Of a stretch of 64,000 bases of DNA, positions 35,218-44,655 are shown piece after piece. This stretch comes from an uncultured Duncaniella sp. (GTDB lineage: Bacteria > Bacteroidota > Bacteroidia > Bacteroidales > Muribaculaceae): the NCBI GenBank assembly GCA_910577335.1, contig CAJTMJ010000011.1, positions 24,906 to 88,905 of the forward strand. The letters run 5' to 3'. Positions within the stretch are counted from its first letter, which is position 1. The number at the start of each line of letters is the position of its first letter. The translations under genes and the position numbers were made by a program. Under the pieces are notes generated by a model. It saw nothing but the letters and a program-made list of their open reading frames with translations. It was not told the origin of the DNA and ran no database searches.

Positions 35218-36186
35218 ATGGTTCCTAAAGTTAGTGTAATTGTTCCAATATATAAAGCTGAAAAATATATTGAACGATGTGTAATGTCATTACTAAAACA
35301 GACATTAGAAGAAATTGAATTAATATTCGTTGATGACTGCTCTCCTGATCGGAGCATAGATATATTAAAAAGGACTATTGAGCAATATCCAAATAAGTTA
35401 AACCATATAAAATTGGTGCATCACAATACTAATTTAGGAGTCAGCATATCAAGACAAGATGGAGTCAATGCCGCTATCGGAGACTATATAATCCATTGCG
35501 ATCCTGATGATTGGGTTGAACCAGAAATGTATAATAATGTATATAATTATGCCATCCAGAATCATGCCGACATTGTAATATGTGATTATGTGATGGAATA
35601 CCATGATAAGTCTGTCTTAAAAAAAATAAATTTAAAAGATACCAATAGCACAAATTTAATGAGCGCATTAGTGGAAGGGAAGTTGCATGGTGGACTATGG
35701 AATAAACTAGTAAAACGCAAATTCATCACTAACAATAATATTTTTTTCACTCCCGGGCTTAATATTTGTGAAGACTTAATATATTGCCTAAGACTCATGC
35801 AAAAACGTCCATCAGTATCTTATTTAAACATACCATTATATCACTATGATAAATATTCTAATCCAAATGCAATGACACATCCATATACACAACATAGACG
35901 TATTCAACATGACATTTTATATAACACGTTCAATGATCTTTTTTATAAACATAAAAAGGACAAAATATATCGTACAGGAATAACTTATATTGCATATTGG
36001 GCTTTTGCTCATGATGTTTTATCCAATATAGAATTTAGGAATCAATATACGAATCATTTAATGGATATTATAAAAAGTAATCGGCAATGGTTGAATAAAT
36101 TCCCTTTAATCTTATCTATAATTGGTCTAAAGAAGCCATTATTCTATCTATACAGACATTTAAAATTCAAAGATGAAAACAAATAG
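35218..36186 (+). CDS. Glycosyltransferase family 2
   Basis: A 322-residue GT-A enzyme with VSVIVPIYKAEKYIERCVMS, LEEIELIFVDDCSPDRS and IIHCDPDDWVEPEMY (the D-x-D element). Typical of capsule and O-antigen GT2 enzymes. It belongs to the AT-rich middle of the locus. Its end overlaps the start of the polymerase gene by 14 bp. Confidence 0.85.
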   Translation: MVPKVSVIVPIYKAEKYIERCVMSLLKQTLEEIELIFVDDCSPDRSIDILKRTIEQYPNKLNHIKLVHHNTNLGVSISRQDGVNAAIGDYIIHCDPDDWVEPEMYNNVYNYAIQNHADIVICDYVMEYHDKSVLKKINLKDTNSTNLMSALVEGKLHGGLWNKLVKRKFITNNNIFFTPGLNICEDLIYCLRLMQKRPSVSYLNIPLYHYDKYSNPNAMTHPYTQHRRIQHDILYNTFNDLFYKHKKDKIYRTGITYIAYWAFAHDVLSNIEFRNQYTNHLMDIIKSNRQWLNKFPLILSIIGLKKPLFYLYRHLKFKDENK

Positions 36187-37414
36187 ATACTTTTATTGTG
36201 GGTTAGTATTATCATCTTTAGACAGTTTCCCACTATTTAGCTCTATTTCAACATATTCTCCATATCTTTCAGTTATATTTTTTGCCATCTATTATATTAC
36301 TACTTCAAAAAATATATTAAATTTTAAATTTACAAAAAATAATTTTATAATATTAATAATTATTTTATTCGCCTTAATTTATTCTTTATATAACGGACTT
36401 TTTATATATTATGACATTGGGGGATTTACAATTTTCTCTGTCCAATTATTAATTGCTATAATCCTATATAAATCTTTTAATTGCTATTTCAAGAATTTAC
36501 CGAAGATTGATTACATCAAAACATTTGCTCAAAATTTTATAAAATTTTCTATACCAATTATAATTATAGGTCTAATTGAAATTTTATTTTTCCCATTTAA
36601 AAATATCTATAGTTCCTTACTATCAATCATATCATGGAGAGTAACTATGGAGAGAATTCAGTTAGTCTCAGGTGAACCTGCATGGGCTACACGGTTTCTT
36701 CTTACATTTATTGCATTAATACCTTTAGCCAAATTTTCTAGGAAAAAACATATAACATTGACACTTATAAGCTTATTACTATTATTCGCAACAGGATCTA
36801 CTTTAGGAATAATCTGTGTAGGTATATATTATGGAATAACCTATTTTAATAAACAATATATTAAATATTATGCTCTTGTATTTATCATATTTTTAATGAT
36901 AGCACCAACATTGTATAATAATCTAAATAACTATACAAAAGAGCGAATTGAATTACTATGCCAATTAAATTCAACAGATATAGAAACTTTAGCAGTAAGT
37001 GCTGGAAGCGGCTCCGTTATGGCTCGCTTAGGAAATCCAATACTTGCATCATACATGGGAATAGATAATCTCATATTTGGTGTTGGGGGTGGTTATTATT
37101 ATTATCATCACTATGATTATCTAGAAAAATATTTTCCTAAAGCACTTAATATTAAAAACGTATATGAAACAGGAACTACTGCAAAAAATTTATTCGCTAG
37201 AATTTTTGCAGAAACCGGGATCATTGGGCTTGGAGTACTAATTTGGATTCTAATTTGGATATATAAATTTAAGGTAAGAAATAATATCTTCTTATGCGGG
37301 ATATTCACGGCAATGTTATTACTTACATTAAATTTTGATAATTTATTTCATATATATCCATTATTATTATTTTGTTTTCTACTTAATATTCCATATACAA
37401 TAAAACATAAATGA
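36173..37414 (+). CDS. O-antigen / capsule polymerase (Wzy-like)
   Basis: A 413-residue, very hydrophobic protein with about ten membrane helices and a larger outer loop (~255-310), the usual layout of Wzy polymerases, which have little sequence conservation. A motif VSGEPAWATRFLL lies before one helix. The gene is extremely AT-rich, like its neighbours, suggesting horizontal transfer of this block. It overlaps both neighbours, so a single transcript is likely. Confidence 0.75.
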   Translation: MKTNRYFYCGLVLSSLDSFPLFSSISTYSPYLSVIFFAIYYITTSKNILNFKFTKNNFIILIIILFALIYSLYNGLFIYYDIGGFTIFSVQLLIAIILYKSFNCYFKNLPKIDYIKTFAQNFIKFSIPIIIIGLIEILFFPFKNIYSSLLSIISWRVTMERIQLVSGEPAWATRFLLTFIALIPLAKFSRKKHITLTLISLLLLFATGSTLGIICVGIYYGITYFNKQYIKYYALVFIIFLMIAPTLYNNLNNYTKERIELLCQLNSTDIETLAVSAGSGSVMARLGNPILASYMGIDNLIFGVGGGYYYYHHYDYLEKYFPKALNIKNVYETGTTAKNLFARIFAETGIIGLGVLIWILIWIYKFKVRNNIFLCGIFTAMLLLTLNFDNLFHIYPLLLFCFLLNIPYTIKHK

Positions 37415-38499
37415 AAATTTGCTTTTTTCTTAGTGATATTACTAAAATCGGTGGAATTGAAAGAGTCACAGCGACCTTAGCTCCTCTATTAAATGGTTTT
37501 AATGATTTAGATGTATCTATTGTGTCAATGTTTAAAGGTCGCAGTTCGCCTAATTACAAAATGCCATCTAATATTCCTATAAAGTTCCTAACTAATGAAC
37601 AACATGGTCTAAGACCCCATTCTTTCAAAAGAGCAATGGGAATGTTATTAAACATTTCTGTTGTTCGGAATTATTTTAAAAATTCAATATATGATTATAT
37701 TATAGCACAATCCTTCCCTATTGCATTAATTTTATTTTTAAGCGGATATCCTGCACATAAAATTATTGCTGTTGAGCATGTTTATGCCGGCTATTATGGT
37801 ACAATACTCCAGTACATTCGAAAATATATATATTCCAAGTTTTCCAAAATTATAGTATTAACAAATGCTGATAAATTATTTTTTGAAAAATATTTGCCAT
37901 CAAATTTGATATGTGTTATACCAAATCCTGTAAGGAAAATAAACTCAATGATAAATTCAACTCTTGAAAAGAAAGAAATCATATCAGTTGGTAGATTAGA
38001 ATATCAAAAAGGTTATGATAATCTAATTCTTGGCTTTAAGGATATTAATAAAAAATATCCAGATTGGAAGTTGAATATATATGGTGATGGTTCTTTGCGA
38101 TATCAATTACAAACAAAAATAAATAACCTAGGCTTAAACAAAGTTATCACTTTATGTGGTCACACGAATGATATTGATTCTAAATTAAATAAGGCATCCA
38201 TATATGTAATGTCATCTATATTTGAAGGATTTGGAATGGTATTAGTAGAAGCTATGTCTCATGGCGTTCCTTGTGTAGCATATGACTGTCCAAATGGACC
38301 AGCCGACATTATAGCCAATGGAATAAATGGATATCTAGTTGAGGACCAAAATATTCAGGCTCTTAACCAAGCTCTTGAAGAATTAATTAAAAATCCAGCA
38401 GAAAGAAAACGATTAGGCTCAAACGCACCAAAATCAATACTTAAATTTTCCGCGGAAATAGTAGCGCATAAATGGCATGATATGCTCAAATCTCTATAA
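37411..38499 (+). CDS. Glycosyltransferase family 4
   Basis: A 362-residue GT-B enzyme: N-terminal FLSDITKIGGIERVT, middle ISVGRLEYQKGYDNLI, and the donor-site motif FEGFGMVLVEAMSHGVPCVA (E-x7-E). Typical of capsule retaining transferases. Overlaps the polymerase gene by four bases. Confidence 0.87.
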   Translation: MKICFFLSDITKIGGIERVTATLAPLLNGFNDLDVSIVSMFKGRSSPNYKMPSNIPIKFLTNEQHGLRPHSFKRAMGMLLNISVVRNYFKNSIYDYIIAQSFPIALILFLSGYPAHKIIAVEHVYAGYYGTILQYIRKYIYSKFSKIIVLTNADKLFFEKYLPSNLICVIPNPVRKINSMINSTLEKKEIISVGRLEYQKGYDNLILGFKDINKKYPDWKLNIYGDGSLRYQLQTKINNLGLNKVITLCGHTNDIDSKLNKASIYVMSSIFEGFGMVLVEAMSHGVPCVAYDCPNGPADIIANGINGYLVEDQNIQALNQALEELIKNPAERKRLGSNAPKSILKFSAEIVAHKWHDMLKSL

Positions 38500-38558
38500 A
38501 TATTACTCAAACATATATTTTAATATGATGATTTAACATTAGCAATAATTATTTTACA

Positions 38559-39335
38559 ATGGACGAATACGCATTAATATCAATTATAATGCCATCATAT
38601 AACTGTGCCTACTTTATTGGAGAGACTATTGATTCAATATTGGCACAGACCTATCAAAATTGGGAATTATTAATTACCGACGACTGTTCTACCGACAATT
38701 CGAAGGACATAATTAATGAGTATACTCAACAAGATCCAAGGATTAAATTATTTACTCTGTCTGAAAATTCGGGTGCCGGCATAGCCCGAAACAATTCAAT
38801 AAAAGAGGCAAAAGGCAGATTTATAGCGTTTTGCGACAGTGACGACCGTTGGATGCCTGAAAAATTGGAGAAACAGATTTCTTTCATGGAAAGAGAAAAT
38901 ATAAGTTTCTCATCGACATCATATATCACATGTGATGAAGAGAATAGAATAACTGGAATTGTAATCACTCCTAAAATCATCACATTTAAAGACATGTGTT
39001 CTGACGATAGAATGGGCTTTTTAACATGTATCTACGACGCAAATAAACTTGGGAAGATTTACCTTCCGGCATTACGAAAAAGACAAGACTGGGCACTTAA
39101 AATAAAGATTCTTCAAAAATGTAAAATAGCTAAAGGCTTAGTAGAGACATTAGGAATATACCGCCTTCGCAGCAATTCACTTTCTAATAATAAGAAAGCT
39201 TTGATAAAATATAATATTGCTGTTTACAGAGAGGTATTAGAATATTCAAATCTAAGAGCATGGCTAAAATTCATATTCGATTTCATGCCCCATTATTTAA
39301 TAAAGCGCATTCGTACAAAAATAGCTAATGGCTAA
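38559..39335 (+). CDS. Glycosyltransferase family 2
   Basis: A 258-residue GT-A enzyme with ALISIIMPSYNCAYFIGETI, ELLITDDCSTDNSKDII and FIAFCDSDDRWMPEKLEKQI (DSDD). The RQDWAL segment further on is usual in this subgroup. It is the last transferase of the locus; a 212-bp gap with a possible gene remnant separates it from gmd. Confidence 0.87.
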   Translation: MDEYALISIIMPSYNCAYFIGETIDSILAQTYQNWELLITDDCSTDNSKDIINEYTQQDPRIKLFTLSENSGAGIARNNSIKEAKGRFIAFCDSDDRWMPEKLEKQISFMERENISFSSTSYITCDEENRITGIVITPKIITFKDMCSDDRMGFLTCIYDANKLGKIYLPALRKRQDWALKIKILQKCKIAKGLVETLGIYRLRSNSLSNNKKALIKYNIAVYREVLEYSNLRAWLKFIFDFMPHYLIKRIRTKIANG

Positions 39336-39376
39336 TTATTCGATATATTTTAATGAGCCTGAAAATTATATCAGTC

Positions 39377-39526
39377 TCATGATTCAATTGATTTAATCAT
39401 ATTTTCCAAAGAAGACAAATCTATTTCTCTCGTTAAAACTCCTCGCATGTATTCTCGTCCTATATATTGGTAATCTTCTCCTCGAATCTCTCCGCTACGT
39501 CTATCTAATATTCGAACTTGCCAAAT
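39377..39526 (-). pseudogene. Possible gene remnant antisense between the GT2 gene and gmd
   Basis: On the minus strand 49 codons read in a protein-like way (WQVRILDRRSGEIRGEDYQY ... LTREIDLSSLENMIKSIES) and end in TGA, but there is a TAA just upstream and no good start codon at the N-terminal end. It looks like the C-terminal tail of a lost gene. Family not recognised; chance is possible. Confidence 0.35.
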
Positions 39527-39547
39527 TTAAATTAAGATAAATAAATT

Positions 39548-40639
39548 ATGAAAACCGCATTAATTACGGGAATAACTGGTCAGGACGGGAGTTTTCTGGC
39601 GGAGTTGCTTATTGAGAAAGGTTATGACGTGCATGGGACTATCCGACGGTCGTCGGTGGATTTTCGTGAGCGAATAGCACATCTTGAGGGGCATCCCAAT
39701 TTCCATCTGCATTATGCCGACCTTGGCGACTCTATGTCGATAATTCAGGTGCTCAACAAGGTGCGTCCCGATGAAGTGTACAACCTTGCGGCTCAGAGCC
39801 ATGTGCAGGTGTCGTTCGACTCTCCGGAATTCACCGCCGACGTAGATGCCACAGGCGTGCTTCGTCTTCTCGAAGGAATCCGCCAGTGCGGACTTGCCGA
39901 CACATGCCGTTTCTATCAGGCTTCAACTTCCGAGCTTTACGGCAAAGTCGAAGAAGTACCGCAAAACGAAAACACTCCCTTCCATCCTTATTCCCCTTAC
40001 GCAGTCGCCAAACTCTACGGCTTCTGGATAGTAAAGGAGTACCGTGAGGCATATAACATGTTCGCCTGTTCAGGTATCCTCTTCAACCACGAGTCCGAAC
40101 GCCGTGGCGAGACATTCGTAACCCGCAAAATCACTCTTGCAGCCGCCCGCATAGCGCAAGGCAAACAGGAGAAACTCTACCTCGGCAACCTCTCATCCCT
40201 CCGTGACTGGGGCTACGCCAAGGACTACGTGGAATGCATGTGGCTGATCCTCCAACAGCCTAAGCCTGAGGACTATGTTATCGCCACCGGTGAGCAACAT
40301 TCAGTCCGTGAATTTTGCCAATTAGCTTTCCGCCGTGCAGGGATAGAACTCCGTTTCGAAGGCGAAGGCGAGAACGAGAAAGGTATAGATGTGGAAACAG
40401 GGAAAGTCCTCATAGAGGTATCCCCTGACTTCTACCGACCTACTGATGTGGTAAACCTCTGGGGAGACCCGACCAAAGCCAAGGGAAAACTTGGATGGGA
40501 TCCGTCGAAAAAGACATCATTCGAAGAGCTTGTCAACCTCATGGTAGACGCCGACATGGCAAAAGTAGCCGTCGAACGTGCCGGTGAAGCCGTCCGCACT
40601 AACCTCGCCGAATACCTCGAAAAAGGCATCGTGAAGTAG
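39548..40639 (+). CDS. gmd: GDP-mannose 4,6-dehydratase
   Basis: A 363-residue short-chain dehydrogenase-type enzyme that turns GDP-mannose into GDP-4-keto-6-deoxymannose. The NAD(P)-binding GITGQDGSFLAELL, RRSSVDF, the ASTSELYGK segment and the YSPYAVAK catalytic Tyr-Lys are present. No fcl or perosamine/rhamnose partner is adjacent, so the next step must be encoded elsewhere. Base composition is clearly more GC-rich than the transferase block before it, so it is probably a resident gene rather than part of the imported block. Confidence 0.95.
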   Translation: MKTALITGITGQDGSFLAELLIEKGYDVHGTIRRSSVDFRERIAHLEGHPNFHLHYADLGDSMSIIQVLNKVRPDEVYNLAAQSHVQVSFDSPEFTADVDATGVLRLLEGIRQCGLADTCRFYQASTSELYGKVEEVPQNENTPFHPYSPYAVAKLYGFWIVKEYREAYNMFACSGILFNHESERRGETFVTRKITLAAARIAQGKQEKLYLGNLSSLRDWGYAKDYVECMWLILQQPKPEDYVIATGEQHSVREFCQLAFRRAGIELRFEGEGENEKGIDVETGKVLIEVSPDFYRPTDVVNLWGDPTKAKGKLGWDPSKKTSFEELVNLMVDADMAKVAVERAGEAVRTNLAEYLEKGIVK

Positions 40640-40665
40640 TCGATATTCCTAAAATCCCGACCAAT

Positions 40666-40712
40666 AAAAACGGGCAGCTGACCATATTTTAATGGTAAGC
40701 TGCCCGTTTTTA
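40666..40712. terminator. Bidirectional terminator between gmd and the CNNM/CorC gene
   Basis: Stem CGGGCAGCT (40671-40679) / AGCTGCCCG (40698-40706), extended by ACCAT / ATGGT, with A-rich left and T-rich right flanks. It can terminate both converging genes. Confidence 0.9.
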
Positions 40713-40725
40713 TTATCGTTATATC

Positions 40726-42012
40726 CTATTGTTTCTCCCCTTCAGGAGTCAAGGTTACGGCTATCTTGTCGATTCTGGCATAGTCCATGTCGGCGACTTC
40801 AAGGTTAAAGCCGTGCCAGTGAAATATGTCACCGGCAACAGGCACCCTTTTTAGATGCTCCATTATAAGACCGCCCAAGGTTGTATACGATGCCGGCTCA
40901 TACAGATCTTCCCTGTCAAAATATGAAAGAAAATCATATATCGGACATTGCCCGTCCACAAGCCATTCATCCTTATCACGCCTTTTCACAATCACAGGCT
41001 CATCTATCCCCTGAGGGATATTGCCGATAAGCCCGTCAAGAATATCTCTGAGCGTAACCACACCCTGAAAGCACCCGTACTCATCGCACACAAGCGCTGA
41101 ATGTTCCTTAGTGCGTTTAAATGTGTCAAGCGCATCATAAACAGTCATACTCTCTGGTAAAAACAACGGTGCCGACAGCTCATGTCCGATACTGAAATCC
41201 TTATTACCCAACGTGAGAATAAGCTTCTTCAAGGATATCACACCGCAAATATCCTCCCTTTTCTTGTCAAATACCGGGTACGAGGAATGTAACTCTTCGG
41301 CAAGCACACCCTTTATGGCAGCCACATCCATGTCTACCGAAAGTGACACTACATCTTTCCTATTTGTCATTATAGCCTCTATACGGCAGTCACCAAGCAC
41401 CAAAGCTCTTTCCATTATATCCTGCTCCACCTCTTTGACCTCACCCGACTCCATACCTTCCTGAATCAGTGACTTAATCTCCTCCTCGGTGACTTTGGAT
41501 GAGCTGTTCCCCAAACGGAACAATTTCACAATCCCGGCAGTGGATACAGACAACAGCCACACTATCGGGAAAGTCACCACCGACAATAATTTCATAGCCG
41601 GAGCCACAAGTTTAGCTATCGTGTCAGCCCGTCCAAGCCCTATGCGCTTAGGCACCAACTCCCCTACCACTATGCTCAGGTAGGTGACAATAGCCACTAT
41701 CAGGACTTTCGACAGATTGAGCGCCAGCTTAGGAGCAACTCCAATAGATGCAAGGTATTCGCCCAAATCAGTAGCTATAGTGGCACCGGAAAACAAACCG
41801 GTCAAAATTCCAATCAAAGTGATCCCTATCTGTACGGTTGACAGAAACTTATCCGGTTCATTTGCAAGTTCAAGCGCAACAGAGGCACTACGATTCCCAT
41901 TTTTCGAATCAGAACTAAGCTTTGACTTTCTGGCAGAAATCAGCGCAACTTCCGACATGGAGAACACCCCGTTAAGAAGTATCAGGCAGATTATAATTAT
42001 CAAATCATTCAT
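40726..42012 (-). CDS. CNNM/CorC-family transporter-associated protein (hemolysin family)
   Basis: A 428-residue protein: an N-terminal DUF21/CNNM membrane domain (~1-190, four hydrophobic segments, with VPKRIGLGRAD), a CBS pair (~215-335, including VCDEYGCFQGVVTLRDIL), and a C-terminal CorC/HlyC domain (~345-425). Family members are linked to magnesium or cobalt efflux; hemolysin is a historical name. Faces the convergent gmd gene across a shared terminator. Confidence 0.9.
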   Translation of the reverse strand: MNDLIIIICLILLNGVFSMSEVALISARKSKLSSDSKNGNRSASVALELANEPDKFLSTVQIGITLIGILTGLFSGATIATDLGEYLASIGVAPKLALNLSKVLIVAIVTYLSIVVGELVPKRIGLGRADTIAKLVAPAMKLLSVVTFPIVWLLSVSTAGIVKLFRLGNSSSKVTEEEIKSLIQEGMESGEVKEVEQDIMERALVLGDCRIEAIMTNRKDVVSLSVDMDVAAIKGVLAEELHSSYPVFDKKREDICGVISLKKLILTLGNKDFSIGHELSAPLFLPESMTVYDALDTFKRTKEHSALVCDEYGCFQGVVTLRDILDGLIGNIPQGIDEPVIVKRRDKDEWLVDGQCPIYDFLSYFDREDLYEPASYTTLGGLIMEHLKRVPVAGDIFHWHGFNLEVADMDYARIDKIAVTLTPEGEKQ

Positions 42013-42082
42013 GTGATGTTAACTCTATTTTTTCTCTATAACAAAATTTAAACATTCATTGTTGAATCCACGTCGTTAACGC

Positions 42083-42125
42083 ACAAAAAACGCAGGTGGT
42101 AAATAAAATATCTACCGTCTGCGTT
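42083..42125 (-). terminator. Terminator of the lon-to-yigZ run
   Basis: AACGCAGGTGGTA (42089-42101) pairs imperfectly with TACCGTCTGCGTT (42113-42125); on the minus strand it is followed by six T. It lies just after the yigZ-like gene. Confidence 0.85.
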
Positions 42126-42142
42126 GCTTATATAGCTACATT

Positions 42143-42754
42143 TTATAAGATTGACGTACCGGAAATATTATTCAGCCGCATGGATATCTCATCAGCCATA
42201 TCGAGAGGCAAAGAGATGGTAAGCTGACACGTATTATCAAATTCCTGATTGACTATGGTGATCACCTCCCTCGGAGCAAGTTGATTCTGCGCTTTTATCA
42301 GCTTCATCACATCGTTCATCGCAAGATAGGGAAACGTAAGCGTCAATGTGGCCATTTCCCGACCTTCGATTATCTCAGCCGCTTCAATTGCCAATTTAGC
42401 CGCTTCACGATATGCCGAAATAAGCCCTGAAGTCCCGAGTTTGATTCCGCCAAAATACCTCACCACGATTATGACGATATTGGTGAGATTAAAAGAATTT
42501 ATTTGTCCCAATATAGGTTTCCCGGCAGTACCCGACGGCTCGCCATTGTCGGTCGAAAGAAATTCCTTCCTGTCCGCCCCTATCATGTATGCCCAACACA
42601 CATGGCGCGCATCATGATATTCATTAGCATACATACCTATATATTCCTTAGCCTCGGCTGCGGACGACACAGGTATGGCAAACGAAAGAAACCGGCTCAT
42701 TTTCTCACGGAAAACGGCGTCACTCTGAGATGCTATCGTGAAATATTTAGCCAA
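42143..42754 (-). CDS. YigZ/IMPACT family protein
   Basis: A 203-residue member of the UPF0029/IMPACT family: EYHDARHVCWAYMIG, NGEPSGTAGKPIL and RYFGGIKLGTSGLISAYREA are diagnostic. A second small C-terminal domain is also present. Cellular role is poorly known; eukaryotic IMPACT tunes translation control. The start appears to be TTG, with an AGGAG 12 bp upstream, as no in-frame ATG lies nearby. It is the last gene of the minus-strand run. Confidence 0.88.
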   Translation of the reverse strand: MAKYFTIASQSDAVFREKMSRFLSFAIPVSSAAEAKEYIGMYANEYHDARHVCWAYMIGADRKEFLSTDNGEPSGTAGKPILGQINSFNLTNIVIIVVRYFGGIKLGTSGLISAYREAAKLAIEAAEIIEGREMATLTLTFPYLAMNDVMKLIKAQNQLAPREVITIVNQEFDNTCQLTISLPLDMADEISMRLNNISGTSIL

Positions 42755-42786
42755 CGGGACAATATACTCCTATTAGTTAATCGCCA

Positions 42787-43836
42787 TCAGATGATGAGCA
42801 TGGCATCGCCATACACACCAAATTTATATCCCTCCTTGACAGCCTTATGGTAGGCATCCATGACAAGATCATAGCCTCCGAATGCTGCTACCATCATCAG
42901 CATGGTGGAATAAGGGAGATGGAAATTAGAAATCAATGCATCAGTGACGGTAAAATCATACGGAGGGAAGATGAATTTGTTGGTCCATCCGGTATATGTC
43001 TTCATGTGTCCACCCATGCTGACAGCGCTTGCGATGGCACGTAACACAGAGGTTCCCACCGCACACACACGATGACCCTCATCCTTGGTATGATTTACAA
43101 GCTCCACCAACGGCTCTGAGGCTTCCATTTCCTCAGAATCCATGCGATGTTTTGTCAAATCCTCAACATCAATTTCACGATAGTTGCCGAGTCCGCTGTG
43201 AATAGTGATGAAACCCTGATTTACACCCTTGATTTCAAGACGCTTCAACAACTCACGAGAGAAGTGCAATCCTGCAGCCGGAACCACTACAGCACCTTCC
43301 TTGCTTGCGAAAATAGTCTGATAGCGCTCCATATCCTCCTCATTCGGCTCACGCTTAATGTAATAAGGAAGAGGAGTGGTGCCTAATTTATAAAGTGCCT
43401 CCTTAAATTCCTCATGGGGACCGTCATAGAGGAAGCGCAATGTGCGACCGCGAGATGTGGTGTTGTCAATAACCTCAGCCACCATCGACTCATCGTCGCC
43501 AAAATAAAGCTTATTGCCAATACGGATCTTTCGAGCCGGCTCCACGAGCACATCCCATAGTTTGTTCTCGGCACTAAGTTCACGCAGCAAGAACACCTCG
43601 ATACGCGCCCCGGTCTTTTCCTTATTTCCATAAAGACGAGCAGGGAATACCATTGTATCATTATACACAAACAAATCACCGTCATCAAAGTAATCAATGA
43701 TTTCTTTGAATACTCGCTCCTCAATAGTACCGGTTTTACGATTAACCACCATCAGGCGTGACTCATCTCGCACAGGGTTTGGCTCTTGTGCAATCAAATC
43801 TTCCGGAAGACGAAATTTAAATTGTGAAAGCTTCAT
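42787..43836 (-). CDS. queA: tRNA preQ1(34) S-adenosylmethionine ribosyltransferase-isomerase
   Basis: A 349-residue enzyme that adds the epoxyqueuosine ring to preQ1 at the wobble position of tRNA, using S-adenosylmethionine as ribosyl donor. Typical are FRLPEDLIAQEP at the N-terminus, LVVNRKTG-type start, VVPAAGLHFSRELL, and ALISNFHLPYSTMLMMVAAF. Length matches the family. It lies between truB and the yigZ gene, and clustering of tRNA-modification genes here is consistent. Confidence 0.95.
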   Translation of the reverse strand: MKLSQFKFRLPEDLIAQEPNPVRDESRLMVVNRKTGTIEERVFKEIIDYFDDGDLFVYNDTMVFPARLYGNKEKTGARIEVFLLRELSAENKLWDVLVEPARKIRIGNKLYFGDDESMVAEVIDNTTSRGRTLRFLYDGPHEEFKEALYKLGTTPLPYYIKREPNEEDMERYQTIFASKEGAVVVPAAGLHFSRELLKRLEIKGVNQGFITIHSGLGNYREIDVEDLTKHRMDSEEMEASEPLVELVNHTKDEGHRVCAVGTSVLRAIASAVSMGGHMKTYTGWTNKFIFPPYDFTVTDALISNFHLPYSTMLMMVAAFGGYDLVMDAYHKAVKEGYKFGVYGDAMLII

Positions 43837-43905
43837 CCTTAATAACTATCTAATTCTAAATAATACTCTATAATTCTTTTCTCCTAAATATTTACACTGC
43901 AGAAA

Positions 43906-44646
43906 TTATCTTCTATCCGTTTCCGTGTCTCCGGTTTCCTCATCCGGAAACTCAAGGGAAGTGTTTCGTATCAGTTCCACAGCTTGCTCCACACTCATAC
44001 ATGAACTTATCGTGGTGTCTCCCACACGTGTGCGCCTAAGCGCTATAAGATGACCTCCCGAACCGAGAGCCTCACCTATATCACGGGCAAGCGCACGTAT
44101 ATATGTGCCTTTACTGCAGACTATGCGAAGTGTCAGGGTCATTTCATCGGAATTAAAATCCTGAATTTCGATTTCATCTATGACCAACACCTTCGGCTTA
44201 AGCTTCACATCGTGACCTTTACGCGCCATATTATAGGCTCGTTTACCGTCAATCTTACATGCCGAAAATGACGGTGGCACTTGCTCTATACGTCCAACGA
44301 ACCTCGGCAGGACCTCTTCCACGAGTTCACGTGTTATATGCTCGGTAGGATGCACGGCGTCTATCTCCGTCTCAAGGTCAAACGAAGGCGTTGTAGCGCC
44401 AAGTTTAATCGTGGCGACATACTCCTTAACGCCAGCCTGCAACTCCTCAATCCTCTTTGTAGCCCTTCCGGTAACCACTATCATGACACCGGTGGCGAGA
44501 GGGTCAAGAGTCCCGGCATGTCCCACCTTAAGCTTTTTCTTATGCAGTCTATGAAGCAAGACACCCCTGACACGCTTCACCACGTCAAACGATGTCCACT
44601 CCAACGGCTTATCTATATATAATATTTCTCCGGTTATGAAATCCAT
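43906..44646 (-). CDS. truB: tRNA pseudouridine(55) synthase
   Basis: A 246-residue enzyme that makes pseudouridine 55 in the T-loop of tRNAs. GHAGTLDPLATGVM contains the catalytic Asp (D48); CSKGTYIRALARDIGEALG and the opening YIDKPLEWTSFDVVKRVR are also diagnostic. It lacks a long C-terminal PUA domain, as in other short TruB proteins. It follows uppP by 9 bp. Confidence 0.95.
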   Translation of the reverse strand: MDFITGEILYIDKPLEWTSFDVVKRVRGVLLHRLHKKKLKVGHAGTLDPLATGVMIVVTGRATKRIEELQAGVKEYVATIKLGATTPSFDLETEIDAVHPTEHITRELVEEVLPRFVGRIEQVPPSFSACKIDGKRAYNMARKGHDVKLKPKVLVIDEIEIQDFNSDEMTLTLRIVCSKGTYIRALARDIGEALGSGGHLIALRRTRVGDTTISSCMSVEQAVELIRNTSLEFPDEETGDTETDRR

Positions 44647-44655
44647 AGTCAGGAA

